Below, in pieces: positions 22,901 through 36,532 of a stretch of 64,000 nt of DNA. The position numbers were made by a program, and so were the translations under genes. The notes beneath the pieces are model-generated. The model did not search any database. It was not told the DNA's origin and was given only the letters and a program-made list of their open reading frames with translations. Position 1 is the stretch's first letter. Each line of letters opens with the position of its first letter. Source of the stretch: Mercurialis annua (lineage: Eukaryota > Streptophyta > Magnoliopsida > Malpighiales > Euphorbiaceae); assembly GCF_937616625.2 (NCBI RefSeq), contig NC_065572.1, positions 45,039,653-45,103,652 of the forward strand, written 5' to 3'.

Positions 22901-25419
22901 CGTCTCACGTCTATTTAACGCGTCGCTCCGATTAGCTAATCATGGTTAGGTTATATTACGCAAAGGGTGCGTGAAACGTTACGCTAAATAAGTATGTCGC
23001 GTCTCAATTCTCTTTAACGCGTTGTTCTGATTACCTAAGCATGGTTAGGTTATATTACGCAAACTGTGCGTGGAAAGTAACAATAAATAAGTATGTCGCG
23101 TCACACTTCTATTTAACGCGTCGTTCCGATTACCTAAGCATGGTTAGGTTATATTATGCAAAGTGTGCGTGGAAAGTGACGTTAGATTTATATGTCGCAT
23201 CTTAATTCTCTTCAACGCGTTGTACCGATTAGCTAAGCATGGTTAGTTTAGGTTACGCGGAGTGTCGTGAAAAGTGACGCTAGATTAGTATGTCACGTCT
23301 TAAGTCTCTTTAAAGCGTTGTTCCGATTACCTAAGCATGGTTAGGTTGTATTACGCAAAGTGTGTATGAAAAGTGACATTAGATTAGTATGGCGCGTCTA
23401 AAGTCTCTTTCACGCGTGTTCCGATTACCTAAGAATTGTTAGGTTATATTACACAAAGTGTGCATGAAAAGTGACGCTAGATTAGTATGTAGTGTCTCAA
23501 CTCTCTTTAATGCGTCGTTCCAATTACCTACGCATGGTTAGGTTATATTACGCAAAGTGTGCGTGAAAACTGACAATATGGTTAGGTTATATTACGCAAA
23601 TTCTGCGTAAAAAGTGACGCTATGGCGCGTCTCAAGTCTCTTTAACGTGTCGTAATGATTACCATGCCTATGCCGCGTCTCAAGTCTCTAATGCACCGTT
23701 CTTATTACCTGAACATGGTTAGGTTATATTACGCAAAGTGTGCGTGAAAAGTGACGCTAGATTAGTATGTCGCGTCTCAAGTCTCTTTAACGCGTCGTTC
23801 CGATTACCTAAGCATGGTTATATTACATTACGCCAAGTGCGCGTTAAAAATGTTGCTAGATTAGTATGTCGCGTCACAAGTCTCTTTAACTCGTCGTTAC
23901 GATTACCTAAGCATGGTTAGCTTATATTACGCAAAGTGTGCGTGAAAAGTGACGTTATATTAGTGTGGCGCGTCTCAAGTCTCTTTAACGCTTCGTTTCG
24001 ATTGCCATGCTTATGTCATGTTACAAGTCTCTCTAACAAGTCGTTTCGATTACCAAAGCATGCTTAGGTTATATTAGGACATTGAGCGTGAAAATTAACA
24101 ATAGATTAGTATGTCGCGTCTCAAGTCTCTTTAACGCATCGTTCCAATTACTTAAGCACGGTTAGGTTATTTTATGCAAAGTGTGCGTGAAAAGTGACAC
24201 TAGATTAGTATGTCGCGTCTCAACTCTCTTTAATGCGTCAATCCGATTACCTAAGCATGGTTAGGTTATATTACGCAATGTGTGCGTGAAAACTGCTACT
24301 AGGTTAGTATGTTGCGTCTCAAGTCTCTTTAACGCGTCGTTCCGATTACCTAAGCATAGTTAGGTTATATTACGCAAAATGTGCATGAAAAGTGACGCTA
24401 GATTAGTATGTCGCGTGTCATGTCTCTTTAACTTGTTGTTCCGATTACATGAGCATGGTTAGGTTATATTACGCAAAGTGTGCTTGAAAAGTGACGCTAG
24501 ATCAGTATGTCGCTTCTCAAGTCTCTTTAATTCGTCGTTCCGATTACCTAAGCATGGTTAGGTTAAATTACGCAAGTCTCTTTTTAAAGCGACGTTTTGA
24601 TTACCATGCTTAAGTCGCGTCACAAGTCTCTCTTACGCGTCGTTCTGATTACCTAAGAAGGTTAGGTTATATTACGCAAAGTGTGCATGAAAAGTGACGC
24701 TAGATTAGTATATCGCGTCGCAAGTCTCAATAACGCGTCATTCCGATTACCTAAGCATGTTTACGTCATATTACACAGTGTGCGCGAAAAGTGACGCTAG
24801 ATTAATATTTCGCATCTCAAGTCTCTTTAACACCGTCGTTTCGATTACCATGCTTATGTCGCGTCACAAGTCTCTCTAACGCGTCGTTCCGATAATAGAT
24901 TAGTATGTCACGTCTCGAGTCTCTTAAACGCGTCGTTCCGATTACCTAAGCATGGTTAGGTTGTATTACGCAAAGAGTGCTTGAATAGTGACACTAGATT
25001 TGGATGTCGCGTCTCAAGTCTATTTAACGCGTTGTTTCCATTACCTAAGCAAAGTTAGGTTATTTTATACAAAGTGTGCGTGAAAAGTGACACTAGATTA
25101 GTATGTCGTGTCATAAGTCTCTTTAACGCGTCGTTTCGATTACCTATGTATGGTTAGGTTATTTTATGCAAAGTGTGCGTGAAAAGTGACGCTAGATTAG
25201 TATGTTGCGTCTCAAGTCTCTTTAATGCGTTGTTACGACTATCTAAGCATGGTTAGGTTATTTTACACAAATTGTGCATGAAAAGTGACGCTAGATTACT
25301 ATGTCGCGTCTCAAGTCTCTTTAACTCGTCGTTCTGATTACCTAAGCATGGTTAGGTTATAGTATGCAAAGTGTGCGTGAAAAGGATAAATAGATTTGTG
25401 TGTCGTGTCTCAAGTCTCT

Positions 25420-26043
25420 TTAACGCGTCGTTTCGATTACATAAGCATGGTTGGGTTATATGACGCAAAGTGTGCGTGAAAAGTGACGCTAGATTAGCAT
25501 GTCGCGTCTCAAGTCTCTTTAACGCATCGTTCCGATTACCTAAGCATGGTTTTGTTATATTGCGCAAAGAGTGCGTGAATAGTGACGCTAGATTAGTATG
25601 TCGTGTCTCAAGTCTCTTTAACGCGTTGTTCCAATTATTTAAGCATGGTTAGGTTATATTGCACAAAGTGTGATCGAAAAGTGAAAATAAATTAGTATGT
25701 CGCGTCTCAAGTCTCTTTAACGCGTCGTTCCGATTACCTAAGCATGGTTAGGTTATATTGCGCAAAGAGTGCATGAATAATGACGCTAGATTAGTATGTC
25801 GTGTCTCAAGTTTCTTTAACTCGTTGTTCCGATTATTTAAGCATGGTTAGGTTATATTGCGCAAAGTGTGAGCGAAAAGTGAAAATAGATTAGTATGTCG
25901 AGTCTCAAGTCTCTTAAACGCGTCGTTCCGATTACCTAAGCATGGTTAGATTATATTACGCAAAGAGTGCGTGAATAGTGATACTGGATTTGTATGTCGC
26001 GTCTCAAGTCTCTTTAACGCGTTGTTACGATTACTTATGCATG
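25420..26043 (+). repeat. ~620-bp duplicated satellite block, copy 1
   Basis: It matches 28144-28768 at a constant offset of 2724 bp. The shared variants are 'ggttgggttatatgacgc', 'ggttttgttatattgcgc', 'gtgatcg' and 'gtgagcg' in successive monomers. The open frames at 25470-25652 and 28194-28376 are near-identical because of this duplication. Confidence 0.85.
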
Positions 26044-26702
26044 GTTAGGTTATTTTATGCAAAGTGTGCGTGAAAAGTGACGCTAGATTAGTATGTTGCG
26101 TCTCAAGTCTCTTTAACGCGTCGTTCCGATTACCTAAGCCTGGTTAGGTTATAAAAAGCAAAGAGTCGTGAATAGTGTGACGCTAGATTAGTGTGTCGCG
26201 TCTCAAGTCTCTTTAACGCGTGTTCCGATTACGTAAGCATGGTTAGGTTATATTACACAAAGTGTGCGTAAAAAGTGACACAAAATTAGTATTGCGCGTC
26301 TCAAGTCATTTTAATGTGTCGTTCCGATTACCAAAGCATGGTTAGGTTATATTATGCAAAGTGTTTGTAAAAAGTTACTCTAGATTAGTACGGCTCGTTT
26401 CAAGTCTCTTTAACGCGTCGTTTCGACTACTATTCTTATGTCGCTTAACAAGTGTCTCTAACGCGTTGTTATGATTACCTAAGCAAAGTGTGCGTGAAAA
26501 GTGACATAAATTAGTATGTCGTGCCTCAAGTCTCTTTAACACATCGTTCCGATTACCTAAGCATGGATATGTTATATTACGCCAAGTGCGCGTTAAAAGT
26601 TTCTCTAAATTAGTATGTCGCATCACAAGTCTCTTTAACGCATTGTTACGGTTACATAAGCATGGTTAGGTTATATTACGCAAAGTATGCATAAAAATTG
26701 AC

Positions 26703-26975
26703 GCTAGATTAGTATGTTGTGTCTCAAGTCTCTTTAACGCGTCGTTTCGATTACCATGCTTATGTTACGTTACAAGTCTCTCTAACATGTCGTTCTGATT
26801 ACCTAAGCATGGTTAGGTTATATTATGCAAAGTATGCAAGTGACGCTAGATTAGTATGTTGTGTCTCAAGTCTCTTTAACGCGTCGTTTCGATTACCATG
26901 CTTATGTTATGTTACAAGTCTCTCTAACATGTCGTTCTGATTACCTAAGCATGGTTAGGTTATATTACGCAAAGT
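26703..26975 (+). repeat. Tandem pair of ~142-bp L+S units
   Basis: A long monomer followed by a short module is repeated at an offset of 142 bp (26703 to 26845). Both halves share 'tatgttgtgtctcaag' and 'catgtcgttctgatta'. A full L+S unit would be 147 bp; five bases are missing around 'gcaagtgacgc'. Confidence 0.8.
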
Positions 26976-28143
26976 GTGCTTGAAAAGTGACAATGGATTA
27001 GTGTGTCGCGTCTTAAGTCCCTTTAACGCGTCGTTACGATTATCTAAGCATGGTTAGGTTATTTTACGCAAATTGTGCGTGAAAAGTGACACTAGATTAG
27101 TTTGTCGCGTCTCAAGTCACTTTAACGCGTCGTTCCGATTACCTAAGCATGGTTAGGTTATATTACGTAATGTGTGCGTGAAAATTGTCGCTAGGTTAGT
27201 GTGTCGCGTCTCAAGTCTATTTAACGCGTCGTTCCTATTACCTAAGCATGGTTAGATTATATTACGCAAAGTGTGGGTGAAAAGTGATGCTAGATTAGTA
27301 TGTCGCATCTCAAGACTCTTAAACGCGTCGTTCTGATTACCTAACCATGGTTAGGTTATATTACGCAAAGAGTGCGTGAAAAATGACGTGAGATTTGTAT
27401 ATCGCGTCTCAACTCACTTTAATGCGTCGTTCCGATTACCCAAGAATGGTTAGGTTTACGCGAAGTGTGCGAGAAAAGTAACGCTAGATAAGTATTTCAC
27501 GTCTCAAGTCTCTTTAACTCGTCGTTCCGATTACCTAAGCATTGTTAGGTCATATTACCCAAGGTGTACATGAAAAGTGACGCTAGATTAGTATGTCGCG
27601 TCTCAAGGCTCTTTAATGCGTCGTTCCGATTACCTAAGCATGGTTCGGTTATATTATGCGAAGTTGGCGTGAAAAGTGACGCTAGATTAGTATTTCGCGT
27701 CTCAAGTCTCTTTAACGTGTCGTTTCGATTACCTAAGCATGGTTAGGTTATATTATGCAAAGTTTGCGTTAAAAGTGACGCTTAGTATGTCACGTCTCAA
27801 GTCTCTTTAACGCGTCGTTTCGATTACCAAAGCATGGTTAGGTTATAGTACGCAAAGTGTGCGTGAAAAGGATCAATATATTAGTATGTCGTGTCTCAAA
27901 TCTATTTCACGCGTGGTTCCAATTACCTAAGCATGGTTAGGTTTTATTATGCAAACTTTGTAAAAAAAGTGACGCTAGATTTGTATGTCCAGTCTCAAGT
28001 CTCTTTTACGCGTCGTTCTGATTACCTAAGCATGGTTAGGTTATATTACGCAAAGTGTGCGTAAAAAGTGACGCTATGTTTCTTCTCAAATCTCTTTAAC
28101 GCGTCGATACTATTACCATGCTTATCTCGCGTCACAAGTCTCT

Positions 28144-28768
28144 TTAACGCGTCGTTTCTATTACCTAAGCATGGTTGGGTTATATGACGCAAAGTGTGCG
28201 TGAAAAGTGACGCTAGATTAGTATGTCGCGTCTCAAGTCTCTTTAACGCATCGTTCCGATTACCTAAGCATGGTTTTGTTATATTGCGCAAAGAGTGCGT
28301 GAATAGTGACGCTAGATTAGTATGTCGTGTCTCAAGTCTCTTTAACGCGTTGTTCCAATTATTTAAGCATGGTTAGGTTATATTGCGCAAAGTGTGATCG
28401 GAAAGTGAAAATAGATTAGTATGTCGCATCTCAAGTCTCTTTAACGCGTCGTTCCGATTACCTAAGCATGGTTAGGTTATATTGCGCAAAGAGTGCGTGA
28501 ATAGTGACGCTAGATTAGTATGTCGTGTCTCAAGTTTCTTTAACGCGTTGTTCCGATTATTTAAGCATGGTTAGGTTATATTGCGCAAAGTGTGAGCGAA
28601 AAGTGAAAATAGATTAGTATGTCGAGTCTCAAGTCTCTTTAACGCGTCGTTCCGATTACCTAAGCATGGTTAGGTTATATTACGCAAAGAGTGCGTGAAT
28701 AGTGACACTAGATTAGTATGTCGCGTCTCAAGTCTCTTTAACGCGTTGTTACGATTACTTATGCATGG
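28144..28768 (+). repeat. ~620-bp duplicated satellite block, copy 2
   Basis: This is the partner of 25420-26043. Similarity starts within a short module at the left and stops after 'ttacgattacttatgcatgg' at the right. Confidence 0.85.
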
Positions 28769-30004
28769 TTGGGTTATATTACACAAAGTGTGCGTGAAAA
28801 TGACGCTAGATTAGTATGTCGCGTCTCAAGACTCTATAACGCCTCGTTCCAATTTCCTAAGCAGGGTTAAGCTATATTACACAAAGTTTGCGTGAAAACT
28901 GACGCTAGATTAGTATGTCGCGTCTAAAGTCTCTCTAACGCGTCGTTCTGATTTCCTAAGCATGGTTAGGTTATATTACGTAAAGTGTGCGTAAAAAGTG
29001 ACCCTAGATTAATATGGCGCATCTCAAGTCTCATTAACGCATCGTTTCGATTACCTTGCTTATATCAAGTCACAATTCTCTCTAACGCGTTTTTCCGATT
29101 ACCTAAGCATGGTTAGGTTATATTACGCAAAGTGTGTGTGAAAAATGACAATAGATTAGTATGTCGTGTCTCAAGTCTATTTAACGCGTCGTTCCAACTA
29201 TCTAAGCGTGGTTCGGTTATATTACGCAAAGTGTGCGTGAAAAGTGCTGCTAGATTAGTAGTATGTCGTGTCTCAAGCCTCTTGAACGCGTTGTTTCGAT
29301 TAACTAAGCGTGGTTTGGTTATATTACGTATAGAGTGCGTGAAAAGTGACGCAAGATTAGTATGTCGCGTCTCAGGTCTCTTATACGCGTTGTTCCGATT
29401 ACCCAAGAATGGTTATGTTATATTACGCAAGGTGTGCGAGAAAAGTAACACTAGATTGTCTCATCTCAAGTCTCTTTGACTTAAACGTGACGCTAGATTA
29501 CTATCCCGCATCTCATGGCTCTTTAATGCGTCGTTTCAATTACCTAAGCGTGGTTAGGTCATTTTATGCAAAGTTTGCGTGAAAAGTCCTAGATTAGTAT
29601 GTCCCGTCTCAAGTCTCTTTAACGCGTCGTTTCGATTACCATGCTTATGTCGCGTCACAAGTCTCTCTAACGCGTCTTTCTGATTACCTAAGCATGGTTT
29701 GGTGATAAGCATGGTTAGGTTATATTACGCAAAGTGTGCTTGAAAAGTGACTATTGATTATGATGTCGCGTATCAATTCTATTTGACGCACCATTCCAAT
29801 TACCTAAGCATGGTTAGGTTATATTACGCAAAGCGTGCTCGAAAAGTGACGCTAGATTAGGATGTCGCGTCTCAAATCTGTTTAACGCGTCATTCCGATT
29901 ACCTAAGCATGGTTAGGTTATATTACGCTGGTGTGCCGAATAAGTGACGCTAGATTAGTATGTCGAGTCTCAAGTCTTTTAACGCGTCGTTCAAATTATG
30001 CAAA

Positions 30005-30396
30005 GTGTGCGTGAAAAGTAACAATAGCTTTGTATGTTGCGTCTCAAGTCTCTCGAACGCGTCGTTCCGATTACCCTTATGGTTAGGTTATATTACGCAA
30101 AGAGTGCATGAAAAGTGACGCTAGATTAGTATGTCGCGTCTCAAGTGTCTTTAACGCGTCGATCCGATTACCTCTGAATGTTTAGGTTATATTACGCAAA
30201 GTGTGCAAGAAAAGTAACAATAGCTTTGTATGTCGCGTCTCAAGTCTCTCGAACGCGTCGTTTCGATTACCCTTATGGTTAGGTTATATTACGCAAAGAG
30301 TGCGTGAAAAGTGACACTAAATTATTATGTCGCGTCTCAAGTGCCTTTAACGAGTCGATCCGATTACCTGTGAATGTTTAGGTTATATTACGCATA
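30005..30396 (+). repeat. Two tandem copies of a ~196-bp dimer
   Basis: Units start at 30005 and 30201 and share 'aacaatagctttgtatg', 'cgattacccttatgg' (a shortened monomer end) and 'gaatgtttaggtt'. A third unit start is recognisable at 30397 but then diverges. The unit is two monomers with small deletions. Confidence 0.85.
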
Positions 30397-33300
30397 GTGT
30401 GCGAGAAAAGTAATGCGGGATTAATATCTCGCGTCTAAAGGCTCTTTAATGGGTCGTTCCGATTACCTTAGCATGGTAAGGTAATATTAAGCAAAGTTTG
30501 CGTGAAAAGTGACGTTAGATTAATATGTCGCATCTCAAGTCTCTTTAATGCGTCGTTCCGATTACCTAAGCATGGTTAGGTTATATTACGCAAGGTGTGC
30601 GTGAAAGGAGACGCTAGATTAGTATGTCGCGTCTCAAGTCTCTTTAATGCGTCGTTCCGTTTACCTAAGCATGGTTAGGTTATATTATGCAAAGTTTGCG
30701 TGAAAAGTGACACTAGATTAGTATGCCGTCTTCGATAACCATGCTTATGTCGCGTCACAAGTCTCTCTAACTCGTCGTTCCGATTACCTATGTATGGTTA
30801 GGTTATATTACACAAAGTGTGCGTCAAAAGTAACAATAGATTAGTATGTTGCGTCCCAAGTCTCTTTAACGCGTTGTTCCGATTACCTAAGCATGGCTAG
30901 GTTACATTACGCAAAGTGTGCGTGAAAAGTGACGCTAGATTAGTATGCCGCGTCTCAAGTCTCTTTAACATGTCGTTTCGATTACCATGCTTATGTCGCG
31001 TCAAAAGTCTCTTAATCGCGTTGTTTTAATTACCTAAGCATTGTTAGGTTATATTACGCAAATGGTGATTGAAAAGTGACGCAAGATTAGTATGTCGTGT
31101 CTCAATTCTCTTTAACACGCTTTTCCTATTACATAAGCATGGTAAGGTTATATTACGCAAAGCGTGCGTGAAAAGTGACGCTGGATTAGTATGTCGAGTC
31201 TCAAGTCTGTTTAACGCATCGTTTAGGTTATATTACGCAAAGTGTGCGTGAAAAGTGACGCTAGATTAGTATGTCGCATCTCAAATTCTCTTTAACGCGT
31301 TGTTCCGATTATCTAAGAATGATTAGATTTTATTACGCAAAGTGTACGTAAAAAGTGACGTTAGATTTGTATGGTGCGTCTCAAGTCTCTTTAATGCGTC
31401 GTTTCGATTACCATGCATATATCGCGTCACAAGTCTCTCTAACGCCTCGTTCCGATTACCTAAGCATGGTTAGGTTAGATTATGCAAAGGGTGCGTGAAA
31501 AGTGAGGATAGATTAGTATGTCGCGTCTCAATTCTCTTTGACATGTTGTTCCGATTACCTAAGCATGGTTACGTTATATTACGCAAAGCGTGTGTGAAAA
31601 GTGACGCTAGATTAGTATGTTGCGTCTCAAGTCTGTTTAACGCGTCGTTCTGATTACGTAAGCATGGTTAGTTTATTTTACGCAAAGTGTGCATGAAAAG
31701 TGACGCTAGATAAGTATGTCGCGTTCTTTTAACGCATCATTCTGATTACCTAAGCATGGTTAGGTTATATTACGCAAAGAGTGCGTGAAAAGCGCTGCTA
31801 GGTTAGTATGTTGCGTCTCAAGTCCCTTTAACGCGTCGTTCCGACTACCCATGAATGGTTAGTTTATATTACGCAAAGTGTGGGAGAAAAGTAACACTAG
31901 ATTAGTATGTCAAGACTCAAGTCTCTTTAACGCGTCGTTTTGATTATCTATGTATGGTTAGGAAGGTGTGTGTGAAAAGTGACGCTAGATTAGTATGTCG
32001 CGTCTCAAGGCTCTTTAATGCGTCGTTCCGATTACCTAAGCATGGTAAGATTATATTATGCAAAGCATGCGTGAAAAGTGACGCTAAATTAGTATGTCGC
32101 GTCTCAAGTCTGTTTAACCCATCGCTTCGGTTATATTACGCAAAGTGTGCGTGAAAAGTGACGCTAGACTAGTATGTCGCGCCTCAAGTATCTTTAACAC
32201 GTTGTTTCGATTACTTAAGCATAGTTAGGTTACATTACGCAAAGTGTGCGTGAAAAGTAAAGCTAGATTAATATGTCGTGTCTTAAGTCTCTTTAACGCG
32301 TCGTTTCGATTACCATTCTTATGTTGCGTCACAAGTCTCTCTAACGCGCCGTTCCGATTATCTATGCATGGTTAGGTTAGATTACGCAAAGGGTACGTGA
32401 AAAGTGACGCTAAATTAGTATGTCACGTCTCAATTCTCTTTGACACGTTGTTCCGAGTACCTAAGCATGGTTAGGTTATATTACCCAAACTGTGCGTGAA
32501 AAGTGATGCTAGATTAGTATGTCGCGTCTCAAGTTTCTTTTATGCGTCGTTCCTATTACCTAAGCATGGTTAGGTTACTTTACGCAGAGTGTGCGTGAAA
32601 AGTGACGCTAGATTAGTATGTCGCGTCTCAAGTCTCTTTAACGCGTCTTTCTGATTACTTAAGCATGGTTAGGTTATATTACACACAGTGTGCCTAAACA
32701 GTGACGCTAGATTAGTATGTCGAGTCTCAGGTCTCTTTAGCATGTCGTTCCGATTACCTAATCAAGGTTACGTTATATTACGCAAAGTTTGCGTGAAAAG
32801 TGACGCTAGATTAGTATGTCGCGTCTCAAGTCTCTTTTACACGTCTCTTCATTACTAAAGAAAGGTTAGGTTATATTACGCAAAGTGTGCGTGAAAAGTA
32901 ACGATAGATTATTGTGTCGCGTATCAAGTCTCTTTAGCGCGTCGTTTCGATTACCATTCTTATCTCGCGTCACATGTCTCTTTAACCCGTCGTTAAGATT
33001 ACCTAAGCATGGTTAGGTTGTATTACGCAAAGTGCGCTTGAAAAGTGATGTTAGATTAGCATAGCGCGTCTCAAGTCTCTTTAATGTGTCTTTCCGATTA
33101 CCTAAGCATGTATAGTTTGTATTACACAAAGTGTGCGTGAAAAGTAACAATAGATTAGTATGCTGCATCTCAAGTCTCTTTAACGCGTTGTTGTGATTAC
33201 CTAAGCATGGTTAGGTTATTTTACACAAAATGTGCGTGAAAAGTGACGCTATATTAGTATGTCGCATCTTAAGTCTCTTTAATGCGTCGTTCCGATTACC

Positions 33301-35795
33301 TAAGCATGGTTATGTTATATTACGCAAAGTGTGCGTTAAAAGTGACGCTAGATTAGTATGTCGCATCTCAAGTCTCTTTAATGCGTCGTTCCGATTACCT
33401 CAGCATGGTTAGGTTATACTATGCAAAATGTGCTTGAAAAGTGACAATTGATTAGTATGTCGCGTCACAAGTGTCTCTAACGCGTCGTTCCGATTACCTA
33501 AGCATTGTTAGATTATATTAGACAAAGTGTGCGTGATAAGTGATGCTAGATTAATATGTCGCGTCTCAAGAGTATTGCGTCGTTCCGATTACCTAAGCAT
33601 GGTTAGCTTATATTACGCAAAGAGTGCGTTAATAGTGATGCAAGATTAGTATGTCGCGTCACAAGTCTCTCTAACGCGTCGTTCCGATTACCTAAGCATG
33701 GTTTGGTTATATTAGGCAAAGTGTGCATGAAAAGCGACGCTAGATTAGTATGTCGCCTCCCAAGTCTCTCTAACGCGTCGTTCTGATTACCTAAGCATGG
33801 TTAGGTTATATTACACAGAGTGTGCGTGAAAAGTGACCCTAGATTAGTATGTCGCGACTAAAGTTTCTTTAACGCGTCGTTCTGATTACCTAAGCATGGT
33901 TAGGTTATTTTACGCAAAGAGTGCGTGAAAAGTGATGCTAGATTACTATGTCGTGTCTCAAGTGTCTTTAACGCGTCGTTCGGATTATCTAAGCATGGTT
34001 TGGTTATATTACGCAAAGTGTGCGTGAAAAGTGACGCTAGATTAGTATGTCGAGTCTCAAGTCTCTTTAACGCGTCGTTACGATTACCTAATCATGGTTA
34101 GGTTCTTTTACGCAAAGAGTGCGTAAAAAATTACGTTACATTAGTATGGCGTGTTTCAAGTCACTTTAATATGTCGTTTCGATTACCATGCTTATGTCGC
34201 GTCACAAGTGTCTCTAACGCGTCGTTCTGATTACCTCAGCATGGTTAGGTTATATTCCGCAAAGTGTGCGTGAAAAGTATCAATAGATTAGTATGTCGCT
34301 TCTTAAGTCTCTTTAACGCGTCGTTCTGATTACCTAAGCATGGTTAGGTTATTTTACGCAAAGTGTGCAATAAAAGGGACGCTAGATTAGTATGTCGCGT
34401 CTCAAGTCTCTTTAACGCGTGTTCTAATTACCTAAGCATGGGTAGGTTATACTACGCAAAGTGTGCGTGAATAGTGACGCTATATAAGTATGTCGCGATT
34501 CAATTCTCTTTAACGCGTCGTTCCGATTACCTAAGCATGGTTAGGTTATATTACGCAAAGTCTGCGTCAAAGTGACGCTAGATTAGTATGTCGTGTCTAA
34601 AGTCTCTTTAACTAGTCGTTTTGATTACCTAAGCATGGTTAGGTTATATTACGCAAAGTGTGCGTGAAAAGTGACGTAAGATTAGTATGGCGCGTCCTAA
34701 GTCTCTTTAATGCGTCGTTCCTATTACCTAAGCATGGTTAGGTTATATTACGCAAAGTGTGTGTGAAAAGTGACGCTAGATTAGTATGTCGCATCTCAAG
34801 TCTACTATACGCGTTTTTCCATTACCAAAGAATGGTTAGGTTATATTACGCAAAGTGTGCGTGAAAAGTAACGATAGATTACTATGTCGCGTCTCAAGTC
34901 TCTTTAGCGCGTCGTTTCAATTACCATGCTTATCTCGCGTCACAGGTCTCTTTAACGCGTCGTTCCGATTACATAAGCATGGTTATATTATGCAAAGTGT
35001 GCGTGAAAAGTGACGCTAGATTAGTATGTCGCGTCCAAACTCTCTCTAACGCGTCATTCCGATTTCCTAAGCATGGTTAGGTTATATTATGCGAAGTGTG
35101 AGTGAAAAGTGATGCTAGATTAGTATGTCGCGTCTCAAGTCTCTCTAACGCGTCGTTCTGATTTCCGAAGGCGCGTCTCAAGTCTCTTCAACGCGTCGTT
35201 TCGATTACCATTATGTGGCGTCACAAGTCTCTCTATTTGTTGTTCCGATTATTTAAGCATGGTTAGGTTATATTATGCAAAGTGTGTGTGAAAAGCGACG
35301 CTAGATTAGTATGTCGCGTCGCAAGTCTCTCTAAAGCGTCGTTCGGATTACTTAAGCATGGTTAGGATATATTACGCAGAGTGTGCGTGAAAAGTGACCT
35401 AGTATAGTATGTCGGGACTCAAGTTTCTTTAACGCGTCGTTCCGATTACCTATGCATGGTTAGGTTATTTTATGCAAATGTGTTGGCAAAGTGACGCTAG
35501 ATTAGTATGTTGCGACTCAAGTCTCTTTAACGCGTCGTTCCAATTACCTAAGCATAGTTAGGTTACGTTGCGCAAAGTCTTCGTAAAAGTGACGCTAGAT
35601 TAGTATGTCACGTATAAACTCTCTCTAACGCGTCATTCCTTTTTCCTAAGCATGATTAGGTTATATTATGCAAAGTGTGCGTGAAAAGTGACGCTAGATT
35701 AGTATGTCGCATTTCAAGTCTCTTTAATGCGTCGTTCCGATTAACTAAGCATGGTTATGTTATATTACGCAAAGTGTGCGTGAAATGTGACGCTA

Positions 35796-35993
35796 GATTA
35801 GTATGTCGCGTCTCAAGTCTCTTTAATGCGACGTTCCGATTACCTCAGCATGGTTAGGTTATATTATGCAAAATATGCGTGAAAAGTGACAATTGATTAG
35901 TATGTCGCGTCTCAAGTCTCTTTAATGCGACGTTCCGATTACCTCAGCATGGTTAGGTTATATTATGCAAAATATGCGTGAAAAGTGACAATT
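35796..35993 (+). repeat. Perfect tandem duplication of one 99-bp monomer
   Basis: Bases 35796-35894 and 35895-35993 read as identical. Both carry the private variants 'aatgcgacgttcc', 'acctcagcatgg' and 'gcaaaatatgcg'. This is the only adjacent identical monomer pair I noticed in the divergent region, so it is a recent single-monomer event. Confidence 0.9.
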
Positions 35994-36532
35994 GATTAGT
36001 ATGTCGCGTCACAAGTGTCTCTAACGCGTCGTTCCGATTACCTAAGCATTGTTAGATTATATTATGCAAAGTTTGTGTCATAAGTGATGCTAGATTAGTA
36101 TGACGCGTCTCAAGAGTATCTAACGCGTCGTTCCGATTACCTAAGCATGGTTAGGTTATATTACGCAAGAATGCGTTAATAGTGACGCTAGATTAGTATG
36201 TTGCGTCACAAGTCTCTCTAAAGCGTCGTTCCGATTACCTAAGCATGGTTTTGTTATATTAGGCAAAGTGTGCGTGAAAAGCGACGCTAGATTAGTATGT
36301 CGCGTCCCAAGTCTCTCTAACGCGTCGTTCTGATTACCTAAGCATGGTTAGGTTATTTTAGGCAGAGTGTGCGTGAAAAGTGACCCTAGATTAGTATGTC
36401 GCGACTCAAGTTTCTTTAAGTCGTACTGATTACCTAAGCATGGTTAGGTTATTTTAAGCACAGTGTGCTTGAAAAGTGACGCTAGATTAGTATGTCGTGT
36501 CTCAAGTGTCTTTAACGCGTCGTTCGGAATAC

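Larger units (their letters stand above)
22900..36532 (+). repeat. Divergent, mostly unordered satellite array
   Basis: Tandem 99-bp monomers with occasional 48-bp modules show more substitutions and partial monomers than the flanking HORs. Only local order is visible: a 2724-bp-offset duplication (25420-26043 and 28144-28768), a ~142-bp pair at 26703, a ~196-bp dimer at 30005 and related monomers at ~33.4 and ~35.85 kb. No gene, RNA gene or foreign insert was found. This looks like the oldest part of the array in plus orientation. Confidence 0.75.
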
